Below are positions 57,698 through 64,000 of a stretch of 64,000 nucleotides of DNA, one piece after another. Source of the stretch: Streptomyces echinoruber (lineage in GTDB: Bacteria; Actinomycetota; Actinomycetes; Streptomycetales; Streptomycetaceae); assembly GCF_014651135.1 (NCBI RefSeq), contig NZ_BMWH01000011.1, positions 91,079 through 155,078 of the forward strand, written 5' to 3'. The notes under the pieces are model-generated. The model made no database searches, had not been told where the DNA came from, and saw only the letters and a list, made by a program, of their open reading frames with translations. Each line of letters begins with the position of its first letter. Within the stretch, counting starts at the first letter, position 1. The position numbers were made by a program, and so were the translations under genes.

Positions 57698-58210
57698 TCA
57701 GCGCTTGCTGTACTGCGGAGCCTTGCGGGCCTTCTTCAGACCGGCCTTCTTGCGCTCGACCGCGCGGGCGTCGCGGCGGAGGAAGCCGGCCTTCTTCAGC
57801 GGGCCGCGGTTGTTGTCCACGTCCGCCTCGTTCAGGGCGCGGGCCAGACCCAGGCGCAGGGCGCCGGCCTGACCGGAGACGCCGCCGCCGGAGATGCGGG
57901 CGATGACGTCGTAGCGGCCCTCCAGCTCGAGCACCTTGAAGGGCTCGTTGACCTCCTGCTGGTGCACCTTGTTCGGGAAGTAGTCCTCGAGGGTGCGGCC
58001 GTTGATCTTCCACTTGCCGGTGCCCGGGACGATCCGGACGCGGGCGATGGCGTTCTTGCGGCGGCCCAGGCCGGCGGCCGGCTGGGGCTCGCCGAAGCGG
58101 GAGGCGAGGGACTCCGAGGTGTACTCGCCCTCGACGGGGGCCTCGGACTCGGTGGTGTAGCTGTCGAGGTCAAGCTCTTCGAGCGGCTGCTCGGGGGTGG
58201 TCTCGGCCAC
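57698..58210 (-). CDS. rpsI: 30S ribosomal protein S9
   Basis: 170 residues. The actinobacterial N-terminal extension (AETTPEQPLEELDLDSYTTE) precedes the S9 core beginning GRRKNAIARVRIVPGTGKWK, with LEGRYDVIARISGGGVSGQA and the basic C-terminal tail RRDARAVERKKAGLKKARKA, ending PQYSKR at the P site of the ribosome. Downstream of rplM by 45 bp. Confidence 0.98.
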   Translation of the reverse strand: MAETTPEQPLEELDLDSYTTESEAPVEGEYTSESLASRFGEPQPAAGLGRRKNAIARVRIVPGTGKWKINGRTLEDYFPNKVHQQEVNEPFKVLELEGRYDVIARISGGGVSGQAGALRLGLARALNEADVDNNRGPLKKAGFLRRDARAVERKKAGLKKARKAPQYSKR

Positions 58211-58255
58211 GGTTCTCCTCAGATTCTCTATCTCAGTCTTAGGGGGTGGCCGGAC

Positions 58256-58699
58256 TTACTGCGCGACCTGACGGATCTCGTACGGCACCGGCTGCTGGGC
58301 CTGGTGCGGGTGCTGGTCACCCCGGTAGACCTTCAGCTTCGAGAGCATCTGACGGCCCAGGGAGTTTTTCGGGAGCATGCCCTTGACGGCCTTCTCGATG
58401 GCCTTCTCCGGGTTCTTCTCGAGCAGCTCGTCGTAGCGGACGGAGCGCAGACCGCCCGGGTAGCCGGAGTGGCGGTAGGCCATCTTCTGGGTCCGCTTGT
58501 TGCCGGAGAGGTGCACCTTGTCGGCGTTGATGATGACGACGAAGTCACCGGTGTCGACGTGGGGCGCGTAGATCGGCTTGTGCTTGCCCCTCAGAAGAGT
58601 GGCGGCGGTCGACGCCAGGCGGCCCAGGACGACATCCTGGGCGTCGATGACGTGCCACTGGCGGGTGACATCGCCGGGCTTGGGGCTGTACGTACGCAC
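58256..58699 (-). CDS. rplM: 50S ribosomal protein L13
   Basis: 147 residues. Canonical L13: RTYSPKPGDVTRQWHVIDAQ, VVLGRLASTAATLLRGKHKP, YAPHVDTGDFVVIINADKVH, MAYRHSGYPGGLRS and AVKGMLPKNSLGRQMLSKLK. GTG start at 58697-58699 with GCGAAGG upstream. First gene of the rplM-rpsI operon; promoter at 58878-58907. Confidence 0.98.
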   Translation of the reverse strand: MRTYSPKPGDVTRQWHVIDAQDVVLGRLASTAATLLRGKHKPIYAPHVDTGDFVVIINADKVHLSGNKRTQKMAYRHSGYPGGLRSVRYDELLEKNPEKAIEKAVKGMLPKNSLGRQMLSKLKVYRGDQHPHQAQQPVPYEIRQVAQ

Positions 58700-58877
58700 G
58701 GTTCGTAGCCTTCGCTTCTTCAGTGAATGGTCCTGACAAGGTCACCGAAGACGATCACGACAGCCTTGACCGCACGGCGGTGACGCAAGCCGCGTGCTGA
58801 TCGCTGGTCATCGGCCCGGTGGACCGGTGTAAGGCCCCTCACGTGAGATTGAGCAAGCCAATACACAACAAGGAAGT

Positions 58878-58907
58878 AGGGTACCCGCCGCCGGGCAGCG
58901 GGGTCAA
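58878..58907 (-). promoter_or_regulatory. Promoter of the rplM-rpsI operon
   Basis: Minus strand: TTGACC (58907-58902), 18-bp spacer, TACCCT (58883-58878). Fits the HrdB consensus; transcription would start near 58871, giving a leader of about 170 nt. Confidence 0.7.
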
Positions 58908-59232
58908 AACGGGATCGCGGCACCCGGCGTGCCGCCGTTGACCTGCACCGACCTGCACCGACACGGCCCTCTTCCGCACCATCATCGTACCGGCGCCCGG
59001 CACCCCGGCGTCCGGCACCCGGCACCACCGCCGCCGGCGACGCCCAGGAAACACCCCTCGCCGAACTCGACCGAACAGGAACAAAACGGTCCGGACCCGA
59101 CCGGTCCGCTCTCCCGGAGACGCCACTCGGAGACGCCCCTCGGAGACGCCCCTCGAAGACGGCCGCGCCGGCCACCCCGGAGACGACCACACCGCCCCTC
59201 CCCGGAAACACCTCCGCCGCCCCCGCGGGAAG

Positions 59233-59290
59233 ACGGGAACACGGGAACCGGGAAGACGGGAACACGGGAACACGGGAACACGGGAACACG
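59233..59290. repeat. 8-bp tandem repeat (ACGGGAAC)
   Basis: Seven near-perfect ACGGGAAC units, with one interruption (CGGGAAG), between the rplM promoter and the next gene. Confidence 0.9.
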
Positions 59291-59452
59291 GACCGCGGGC
59301 ACAAGGTCCGGGATGCCCCGAACCCGGGACCCGAAGCACCCGGAGATGTCGCCTTTGCCCGCCCCGGACGCCGAATCCCCGGAACTGCCGGGCCACTTGA
59401 GGCGGACCGGAGGCGGACCAGAGGGGGGCGCGCCCCGTCTAAGATGCGCCCC

Positions 59453-60328
59453 ATGAGTTACGGGCAGGGCGGACCCCAGTCCCAGTGGGATCCCTGGAAA
59501 CCGCATTCCCAGCAGCCGTGGAGCAGCGACGGCGGCGGTCAGGCGCCGGACTGGGCCGCGCTCGCCGAGGCCTCCGAGGCCCGCGCGCGGCGGCGCCGTC
59601 TGCTGTTCATCGGCGGCGGCGCGGTGGCCACGGTCGCGATCGGCGCGGCCGTCGCGATGGGCGTGGTGTCGGCCGACGGCGGCGATCCGGCGGACCGGGC
59701 CGCCTCCGGGCTGCCCTCCGCCGCGTCCCTCCCCAGCGACTCGGCGACCCCGTCCTTCGCGCCGACCACCGCTCCGCCCCCGCTGGATCCGAAGGACTTC
59801 ATATCCAGCGCCAAGAAGGACACGGCCCCGCTCAGCGCGCAGACCCTCTTCCCGGGCACGCGGCTCACCATGGGCTCGACCGTGTACCAGAAGGGCCCGA
59901 CGGCCGACACGCGCGACTGCGCCTCGGCCGCCGCCCACACCCTCCCGGCGGTGCTCACCGCCAACGACTGCACGCGTCTGATCCGCGTCACCTACACCCT
60001 GGACGGCATCGCCGTCACCGTCGGCGTCGCCGTCTTCGACACCGAGGCGCAGGCCACCAAGGTCAAGCAGCAGGCCGACAAGAGAAGCATCGTCAAGCCC
60101 CTCACCGGCAGCGGTGTGAAGCCCTTCTGCAACGGCGCCGTGTGCCGCTCCACCACCAACTCCCTCGGCCGCTACGCCTACTTCACCCTCACCGGCTTCA
60201 CCAGCGGCAAGGACGTCACGACGAAGGACACGAAGGTCTTCAGCACCGGCAACGACCTCGCGGAGTTCACGTTCCGCCAGATCCGCCGGCGCGGGGAGGC
60301 GCAGGCCTCTGCGGCGGCGAACCAGTGA
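59453..60328 (+). CDS. Conserved Streptomyces membrane-anchored protein
   Basis: 291 residues from the ATG at 59453 (SYGQGGPQSQWDPWKPHSQQ). A Gln/Trp-rich cytosolic start is followed by a basic stretch EARARRRRLLFIGGGAVATV leading into a single TM helix (about residues 48-70: FIGGGAVATVAIGAAVAMGV), then a Pro/Ser linker and an extracytoplasmic domain of about 170 residues (DFISSAKKDTAPLSAQTLFP, LTMGSTVYQKGPTADTRDCA, FCNGAVCRSTTNSLGRYAYF). Cysteines in RDCASAA, NDCTRL, FCNGAVC could form disulfides. Function unknown; commonly found between rplM and truA in streptomycetes. Confidence 0.85.
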   Translation: MSYGQGGPQSQWDPWKPHSQQPWSSDGGGQAPDWAALAEASEARARRRRLLFIGGGAVATVAIGAAVAMGVVSADGGDPADRAASGLPSAASLPSDSATPSFAPTTAPPPLDPKDFISSAKKDTAPLSAQTLFPGTRLTMGSTVYQKGPTADTRDCASAAAHTLPAVLTANDCTRLIRVTYTLDGIAVTVGVAVFDTEAQATKVKQQADKRSIVKPLTGSGVKPFCNGAVCRSTTNSLGRYAYFTLTGFTSGKDVTTKDTKVFSTGNDLAEFTFRQIRRRGEAQASAAANQ

Positions 60329-60443
60329 CCGGCCGCCGCCGCGCGCGGCCCGCCGCCGCCCCGGACACGCCCTGAGCCGGACCCGCCGCCCGCCGCCCGC
60401 CGCGCACCGGTCCCGCCGCCCGCCCGGCGGGCGGCGGACGAGG

Positions 60444-61301
60444 TCAGCAGCAGCCCGCGGCCCCCGGCAGCGACCGCTTCCGGCGCGCCTGCCGGTTCCG
60501 CTCCGCGAGCTGGTCGTCCGGCGGGTAGCCGACCTCCTCCAGCGTCAGCCCGTGCGGCCGTACGACGTGCACGGCGGAGTCGCGCACGCCCGCGGCGAGC
60601 ACCTTGGCCGGCCAGTCCGGGGGACGGTGGCCGTCGCCGACGAACAGCAGGGCGCCGATGAGGGAGCGGACCATGTTGTGGCAGAAGGCGTCGGCGCGCA
60701 CGGTCGCGGTGATGATCCCGTCGGCGCCGCGCACCAGGCTCAGCTCCTGCAGGGTGCGGATCGTCGTGGCGCCCTCGCGTTTCTTGCAGTACGCGGCGAA
60801 GTCGTGCTCGCCCAGCAGGCCCCGCGCGGCCTCGTTCATCGCGTCGACGTCCAGGGGCCGGTCGTGCCAGAGGACGTGGTGGCGCAGCAGCGGGTCGACG
60901 CCGCCGGGGTTGTCCGTGACTCGGTACGCGTACCGGCGCCAGATCGCCGAGAAACGGGCGTCGAAGCCGGGCGGTGCCTCCCGCAGGGCCCACACGCGCA
61001 CGTCCTTGGGCAGCCGGCCGGCGAGCCGCTTGAGCAGCTTCTCGTGGTGCTCGCGCCACACCCCCTCCGGCAGGTCCACGTGCGCCACCTGGCCGCGCGC
61101 GTGCACCCCGGCGTCGGTGCGGCCGGCCACGGTCAGCTCGTACGTCTCCTTCGACCGCGTCACCGTGCGCAGGGCGTCCTCGATCTCCCCCTGCACGGTT
61201 CGCCGGCCGCCGGCCTGCTTGGCCCATCCGGAGAAGCCGGTGCCGTCGTAGGACAGGTCGAGGCGGACCCGGACGTACCCGGGCTGTACTTCATCGCTCA
61301 C
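60444..61301 (-). CDS. truA: tRNA pseudouridine(38-40) synthase TruA
   Basis: 285 residues. Signature VRVRLDLSYDGTGFSGWAKQ, the catalytic D63 in AGRTDAGVHARGQVAHVDL, DARFSAIWRRYAYRVTDNPG, FCHNMVRSLIGALLFVGDG. Ends in a Cys-containing tail (SLPGAAGCC). It is the last gene of the rpsM-rpsK-rpoA-rplQ-truA order on the minus strand, separated from rplQ by a hairpin. Confidence 0.97.
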   Translation of the reverse strand: MSDEVQPGYVRVRLDLSYDGTGFSGWAKQAGGRRTVQGEIEDALRTVTRSKETYELTVAGRTDAGVHARGQVAHVDLPEGVWREHHEKLLKRLAGRLPKDVRVWALREAPPGFDARFSAIWRRYAYRVTDNPGGVDPLLRHHVLWHDRPLDVDAMNEAARGLLGEHDFAAYCKKREGATTIRTLQELSLVRGADGIITATVRADAFCHNMVRSLIGALLFVGDGHRPPDWPAKVLAAGVRDSAVHVVRPHGLTLEEVGYPPDDQLAERNRQARRKRSLPGAAGCC

Positions 61302-61331
61302 GACAGGGATCTCCTCGTCAGGTACGCGAAA

Positions 61332-61361
61332 GCGGGCCCGCCCGGCAAGGGGCGGACCCGC
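61332..61361 (-). terminator. Hairpin between rplQ and truA
   Basis: GCGGGCCCGCCC pairs with GGGCGGACCCGC with one mismatch around a 6-nt loop, 21 bp downstream of the rplQ stop. Probably a partial terminator limiting read-through into truA. Confidence 0.65.
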
Positions 61362-61382
61362 TCACAGCGCTCAGGCGGCGCC

Positions 61383-61937
61383 TCAGGCGTCCTTGGACTC
61401 CTCGGCGGACTCCTCGGCCTTCTCGGCGGCCTCCTCGCCCTTGGCGTCCTCGGCCTTGGCCTCGGTCTCCTCGGCCGGGGTCTCCTCGGCCTTGGTCTCC
61501 TCCGCCTTGGCCTGCTCGGCCTCCTTCACGGCGCGCTTGGTCGCCGCCTCGGCCTCGCCGACCGCCTTCTGCTGCACCGTCAGCGCCTCGACCAGCTCGA
61601 TCACGGCCATGGGCGCGTTGTCGCCACGGCGGTTGCCGATCTTGGTGATGCGGGTGTAGCCGCCGGGGCGGTTCTCGTAGCGCGGGCCGATCTCGGTGAA
61701 GAGGGTGTGCACGACGCTCTTGTCGGTGATGACCTGCAGCACCTGGCGGCGGTTGTGCAGGTCGCCCTTCTTCGCCTTGGTGATCAGGCGCTCGGCGTAC
61801 GGGCGCAGGCGGCGCGCCTTGGCCTCGGTGGTGGTGATCCGGCCGTGCTCGAAGAGCGACTTCGCGAGGTTCGCGAGGAGCAGCTTCTCGTGCGCGGCGC
61901 TGCCGCCCAGACGGGCGCCCTTGGTGGGCTTCGGCAT
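61383..61937 (-). CDS. rplQ: 50S ribosomal protein L17
   Basis: 184 residues. L17 core PTKGARLGGSAAHEKLLLAN, LAKSLFEHGRITTTEAKARR, LRPYAERLITKAKKGDLHNR, RIGPRYENRPGGYTRITKIG-like stretch and APMAVIELVEALTVQ end at about residue 125. A roughly 55-residue Ala/Glu/Lys-rich extension follows (KAEETKAEETPAEETEAKAE), a low-complexity acidic tail typical of streptomycete L17. Confidence 0.97.
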   Translation of the reverse strand: MPKPTKGARLGGSAAHEKLLLANLAKSLFEHGRITTTEAKARRLRPYAERLITKAKKGDLHNRRQVLQVITDKSVVHTLFTEIGPRYENRPGGYTRITKIGNRRGDNAPMAVIELVEALTVQQKAVGEAEAATKRAVKEAEQAKAEETKAEETPAEETEAKAEDAKGEEAAEKAEESAEESKDA

Positions 61938-62048
61938 GGTTCTTTCTCCTTGGTTTCTGCCCCGGCCGTATCAGGTACCGGGGTCAGGGCCCGGTGAGCG
62001 GACGCTCACCGGCAACAACCAGCCCCTGGGGAAGAGGGGCGGGGTGGT

Positions 62049-62070
62049 CCGGGGGCCGCACGGCCCCCGG
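62049..62070 (-). terminator. Hairpin after rpoA
   Basis: CCGGGGGCC / GGCCCCCGG perfect 9-bp stem with a 4-nt loop, 4 bp after the rpoA stop codon. It may attenuate transcription into rplQ. Confidence 0.6.
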
Positions 62071-62074
62071 CACG

Positions 62075-63097
62075 TCAGTACTGCTCGGTCTCGACGAAGC
62101 CGGAGTCGGCGTCGTCGTCCGTGCCGAAGGTGTCGGCAGCGGAGGTCGGGTCGAACCCGGGCGGGCTGTCCTTGAGGGCCAGGCCCATGCCGGCCAGCTT
62201 CGCCTTGACCTCGTCGATCGACTTCGCACCGAAGTTGCGGATGTCGAGCAGGTCGGCCTCGGAGCGGGCGACGAGCTCGCCCACGGTGTGGATGCCCTCG
62301 CGCTTGAGGCAGTTGTAGGAGCGGACGGTGAGCTCCAGCTCCTCGATCGGCAGCGCCAGGTCGGCGGCGAGCGCGGCGTCCGTCGGGGACGGACCCATGT
62401 CGATGCCCTCGGCGTCGACGTTGAGCTCGCGGGCCAGACCGAACAGCTCGACCAGCGTCTTGCCCGCGGACGCCATGGCGTCGCGCGGCCGCATCGCCGG
62501 CTTGGTCTCGACGTCGACGATCAGCTTGTCGAAGTCGGTGCGCTGCTCGACACGCGTGGCCTCGACCTTGTACGTGACCTTCAGCACCGGCGAGTAGATC
62601 GAGTCGACCGGGATGCGGCCGATCTCCTGACCCACCTGCTTGTTCTGCACGGCGGAGACGTAGCCGCGACCGCGCTCGACGGTCAGCTCCATCTCCAGCT
62701 TGCCCTTGCTGTTGAGGGTCGCGAGGACGAGGTCGGGGTTGTGCACCTCGACACCGGCCGGGGGCGCGATGTCGGCGGCGGTGACCACACCCGGACCCTG
62801 CTTGCGCAGGTACATCACCACGGGCTCGTCGTGCTCGCTCGAGACGACCAGCTGCTTGATGTTGAGGATGAGGTCGGTGACGTCCTCCTTGACGCCCGGC
62901 ACGGTGGTGAACTCGTGCAGGACGCCGTCGATCCGGATGGAGGTGACGGCGGCACCGGGGATCGACGACAGGAGGGTGCGGCGCAGGGAGTTGCCGAGGG
63001 TGTAACCGAAGCCCGGCTCCAGCGGCTCGATCACGAACCGGGAGCGGAACTCGTCGACGACCTCTTCGGTCAACGAGGGACGCTGAGCGATCAGCAT
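62075..63097 (-). CDS. rpoA: DNA-directed RNA polymerase alpha subunit
   Basis: 340 residues. The N-terminal domain (about 1-235) dimerises and assembles the enzyme: SRFVIEPLEPGFGYTLGNSL, RRTLLSSIPGAAVTSIRIDG, VHNPDLVLATLNSKGKLEME. The C-terminal domain (about 255-315) binds UP elements and activators: LPIEELELTVRSYNCLKREG, IHTVGELVARSEADLLDIRN. Ends SGFVETEQY. ATG at 63095-63097. Confidence 0.99.
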   Translation of the reverse strand: MLIAQRPSLTEEVVDEFRSRFVIEPLEPGFGYTLGNSLRRTLLSSIPGAAVTSIRIDGVLHEFTTVPGVKEDVTDLILNIKQLVVSSEHDEPVVMYLRKQGPGVVTAADIAPPAGVEVHNPDLVLATLNSKGKLEMELTVERGRGYVSAVQNKQVGQEIGRIPVDSIYSPVLKVTYKVEATRVEQRTDFDKLIVDVETKPAMRPRDAMASAGKTLVELFGLARELNVDAEGIDMGPSPTDAALAADLALPIEELELTVRSYNCLKREGIHTVGELVARSEADLLDIRNFGAKSIDEVKAKLAGMGLALKDSPPGFDPTSAADTFGTDDDADSGFVETEQY

Positions 63098-63184
63098 GAG
63101 TGGATCAGATCCTTCAGTCGTGGGCGACCGCTATATGACGCCCGACGGAACCCGTGCCTCACCGCACGGGGTACTGCAAGGGTA

Positions 63185-63219
63185 CGGGCGGTACGCCCCG
63201 GAGCGAGCCGTACCGCCCG
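63185..63219 (-). terminator. Hairpin between rpsK and rpoA
   Basis: CGGGCGGTAC pairs with GTACCGCCCG around a 15-nt loop, 21 bp downstream of the rpsK stop codon. A partial terminator or RNA-processing site within the ribosomal operon. Confidence 0.6.
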
Positions 63220-63239
63220 AAATCCTGCGGCGCCGTACG

Positions 63240-63644
63240 TCAGACCCGGCGACGCTTCGGCGGACGGCAGCCGTTGTGCGGAACCGGCGTCACGTCCTGG
63301 ATGGACCCGACCTCGAGGCCGGTGGCCTGCAGGGAGCGGATCGCGGTCTCGCGACCGGAGCCCGGGCCCTTGACGAACACGTCGACCTTGCGCATGCCGT
63401 GCTCCTGGGCGCGGCGGGCGGCCGACTCGGCGGCCATCTGCGCGGCGAACGGGGTGGACTTCCGGGAGCCCTTGAAGCCGACGTGGCCGGCGGAGGCCCA
63501 GGAGATCACGTTGCCCTGCGGGTCGGTGATCGAAACGATGGTGTTGTTGAACGTGCTCTTGATGTGCGCGTGGCCGTGAGCGACGTTCTTCTTCTCCTTG
63601 CGGCGCACCTTCTTGGCAGCGCCCTGACGTCCCTTGGGGGGCAT
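63240..63644 (-). CDS. rpsK: 30S ribosomal protein S11
   Basis: 134 residues: PPKGRQGAAKKVRRKEKKNV, AHGHAHIKSTFNNTIVSITD, VISWASAGHVGFKGSRKSTP, ALSTAGLEVGSIQDVTPVPHN-type end (LQATGLEVGSIQDVTPVPHN) and NGCRPPKRRRV. Canonical S11 of the 30S platform. Between rpsM and rpoA. Confidence 0.98.
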   Translation of the reverse strand: MPPKGRQGAAKKVRRKEKKNVAHGHAHIKSTFNNTIVSITDPQGNVISWASAGHVGFKGSRKSTPFAAQMAAESAARRAQEHGMRKVDVFVKGPGSGRETAIRSLQATGLEVGSIQDVTPVPHNGCRPPKRRRV

Positions 63645-63738
63645 GTCTCTAACTCCTACGGGAGGTGGTCGGACCGACAGCGAGGACCGCTTCTTGCTTC
63701 AGCGAGCGACGACCGCTTGCTGCGGGGTCCGCTGCGGA

Positions 63739-64000
63739 CTACTTCTTGCCCGGCTTCTTCTTGCCGGCGATGGCGCGACGCGGGCCCTTGCGGGTACGGG
63801 CGTTGGTCGAGGTGCGCTGACCGCGGACGGGCAGGCCACGGCGGTGACGCAGGCCCTGGTAGCAGCCGATCTCGATCTTGCGGCGGATGTCGGCCTGGAT
63901 CTCGCGACGGAGGTCACCCTCGGTCTTGATGTTGGCGTCGACGTACTCGCGGATGCGGACCAGCTCGTCCTCGGTCAGGTCGCGGACGCGGGTGTTCGGG
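63739..64000 (-). CDS. rpsM: 30S ribosomal protein S13 (5' end beyond the window)
   Basis: The window's right edge cuts the gene; about 87 C-terminal codons are present. They read TRVRDLTEDELVRIREYVDA, NIKTEGDLRREIQADIRRKI, EIGCYQGLRHRRGLPVRGQR, TSTNARTRKGPRRAIAGKKK, PGKK and TAG at 63739-63741. This is the S13 helix-two-turn-helix region and the basic tail that contacts the P site. Upstream of rpsK in the ribosomal operon. Confidence 0.97.
   Translation of the reverse strand, partial: PNTRVRDLTEDELVRIREYVDANIKTEGDLRREIQADIRRKIEIGCYQGLRHRRGLPVRGQRTSTNARTRKGPRRAIAGKKKPGKK

Larger units (their letters stand above)
58700..59452. other. Long spacer upstream of rplM
   Basis: 753 bp without a gene. 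It contains a likely rplM promoter (58878-58907) with a leader of about 170 nt, and the tandem repeat at 59233-59290. GAGACGCC repeats lie at 59117-59160. The leader may carry an autogenous ribosomal-protein site; I could not fold it by eye. Confidence 0.7.

Noticed and set aside
59444..59452. Earlier ATG (59444) for the membrane protein
   Set aside because: It would add only MRP before the MSYG start; the later ATG matches the length seen in relatives as I remember them, and neither choice changes the protein meaningfully.

Overview
The window is very GC-rich, with strong G/C third-position bias, many GTG/TTG starts and frequent 4-bp ATGA/GTGA overlaps. Its gene content and order (guaB-shbA-bldM-whiD, groES-groEL1, tsaE/B/D-rimI, alr, nnr-acpS, glmS, coaA, glmM, rpsI-rplM, truA-rplQ-rpoA-rpsK-rpsM) are those of the central chromosome of a Streptomyces species. 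Developmental regulators (BldM, WhiD), a sigma-BldN-type promoter, twin CIRCE elements and a SARP/AfsA-type cluster all fit that genus.

Layout. 0-8.4 kb: housekeeping and development (IMP dehydrogenase, ShbA sigma factor, BldM, WhiD), then a LysR regulator, a MOSC protein, a short-chain dehydrogenase and a two-domain SnoaL-like protein. 8.4-17.9 kb: an accessory, visibly decaying stretch. It holds small secreted proteins, a DUF5753/DUF397 pair, a winged-helix protein, a pair of paralogues of which one is dead, a frameshifted secreted Cys-containing protein next to an intact 55-aa membrane protein, a nonsense-interrupted ATP-binding protein, several gene relics and an HTH-PIN toxin-antitoxin pair. 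18.2-20.4 kb: groES-groEL1 with two CIRCE elements. 20.7-26.7 kb: tandem polysaccharide deacetylase lipoproteins, a methyltransferase, an FG-GAP repeat protein and a LacI regulator. 26.8-38.4 kb: the t6A tRNA modification genes with rimI, alr, nnr, acpS and glmS, all on the minus strand and largely overlapping.

38.7-40.2 kb carries two tandem paralogous small proteins and a CdiI-like immunity protein. 40.25-54.16 kb is an island: a SARP regulator divergent from a seven-gene plus-strand unit (AfsA-type synthase, HAD hydrolase, FAD monooxygenase, MMPL transporter, NAD-dependent SDR, secreted alpha/beta hydrolase, second MMPL transporter). It is bracketed by a direct repeat of the 5' end of coaA. 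The intact coaA lies at the right edge and a truncated copy at the left edge, so the whole unit appears to have been inserted at coaA. By its enzymes it could make and export a small AfsA-type (furan, butenolide or butyrolactone-like) molecule. No TetR-type receptor is in the window.

54-64 kb returns to core genes: coaA, a DUF389 membrane protein, glmM, the rplM-rpsI operon, a Streptomyces membrane protein, and the 3' end of the large ribosomal/RNA polymerase operon (rpsM-rpsK-rpoA-rplQ-truA). A recurrent oddity is short tandem duplications (11-32 bp units) that begin at or contain the stop codon of a gene, seen at six genes.
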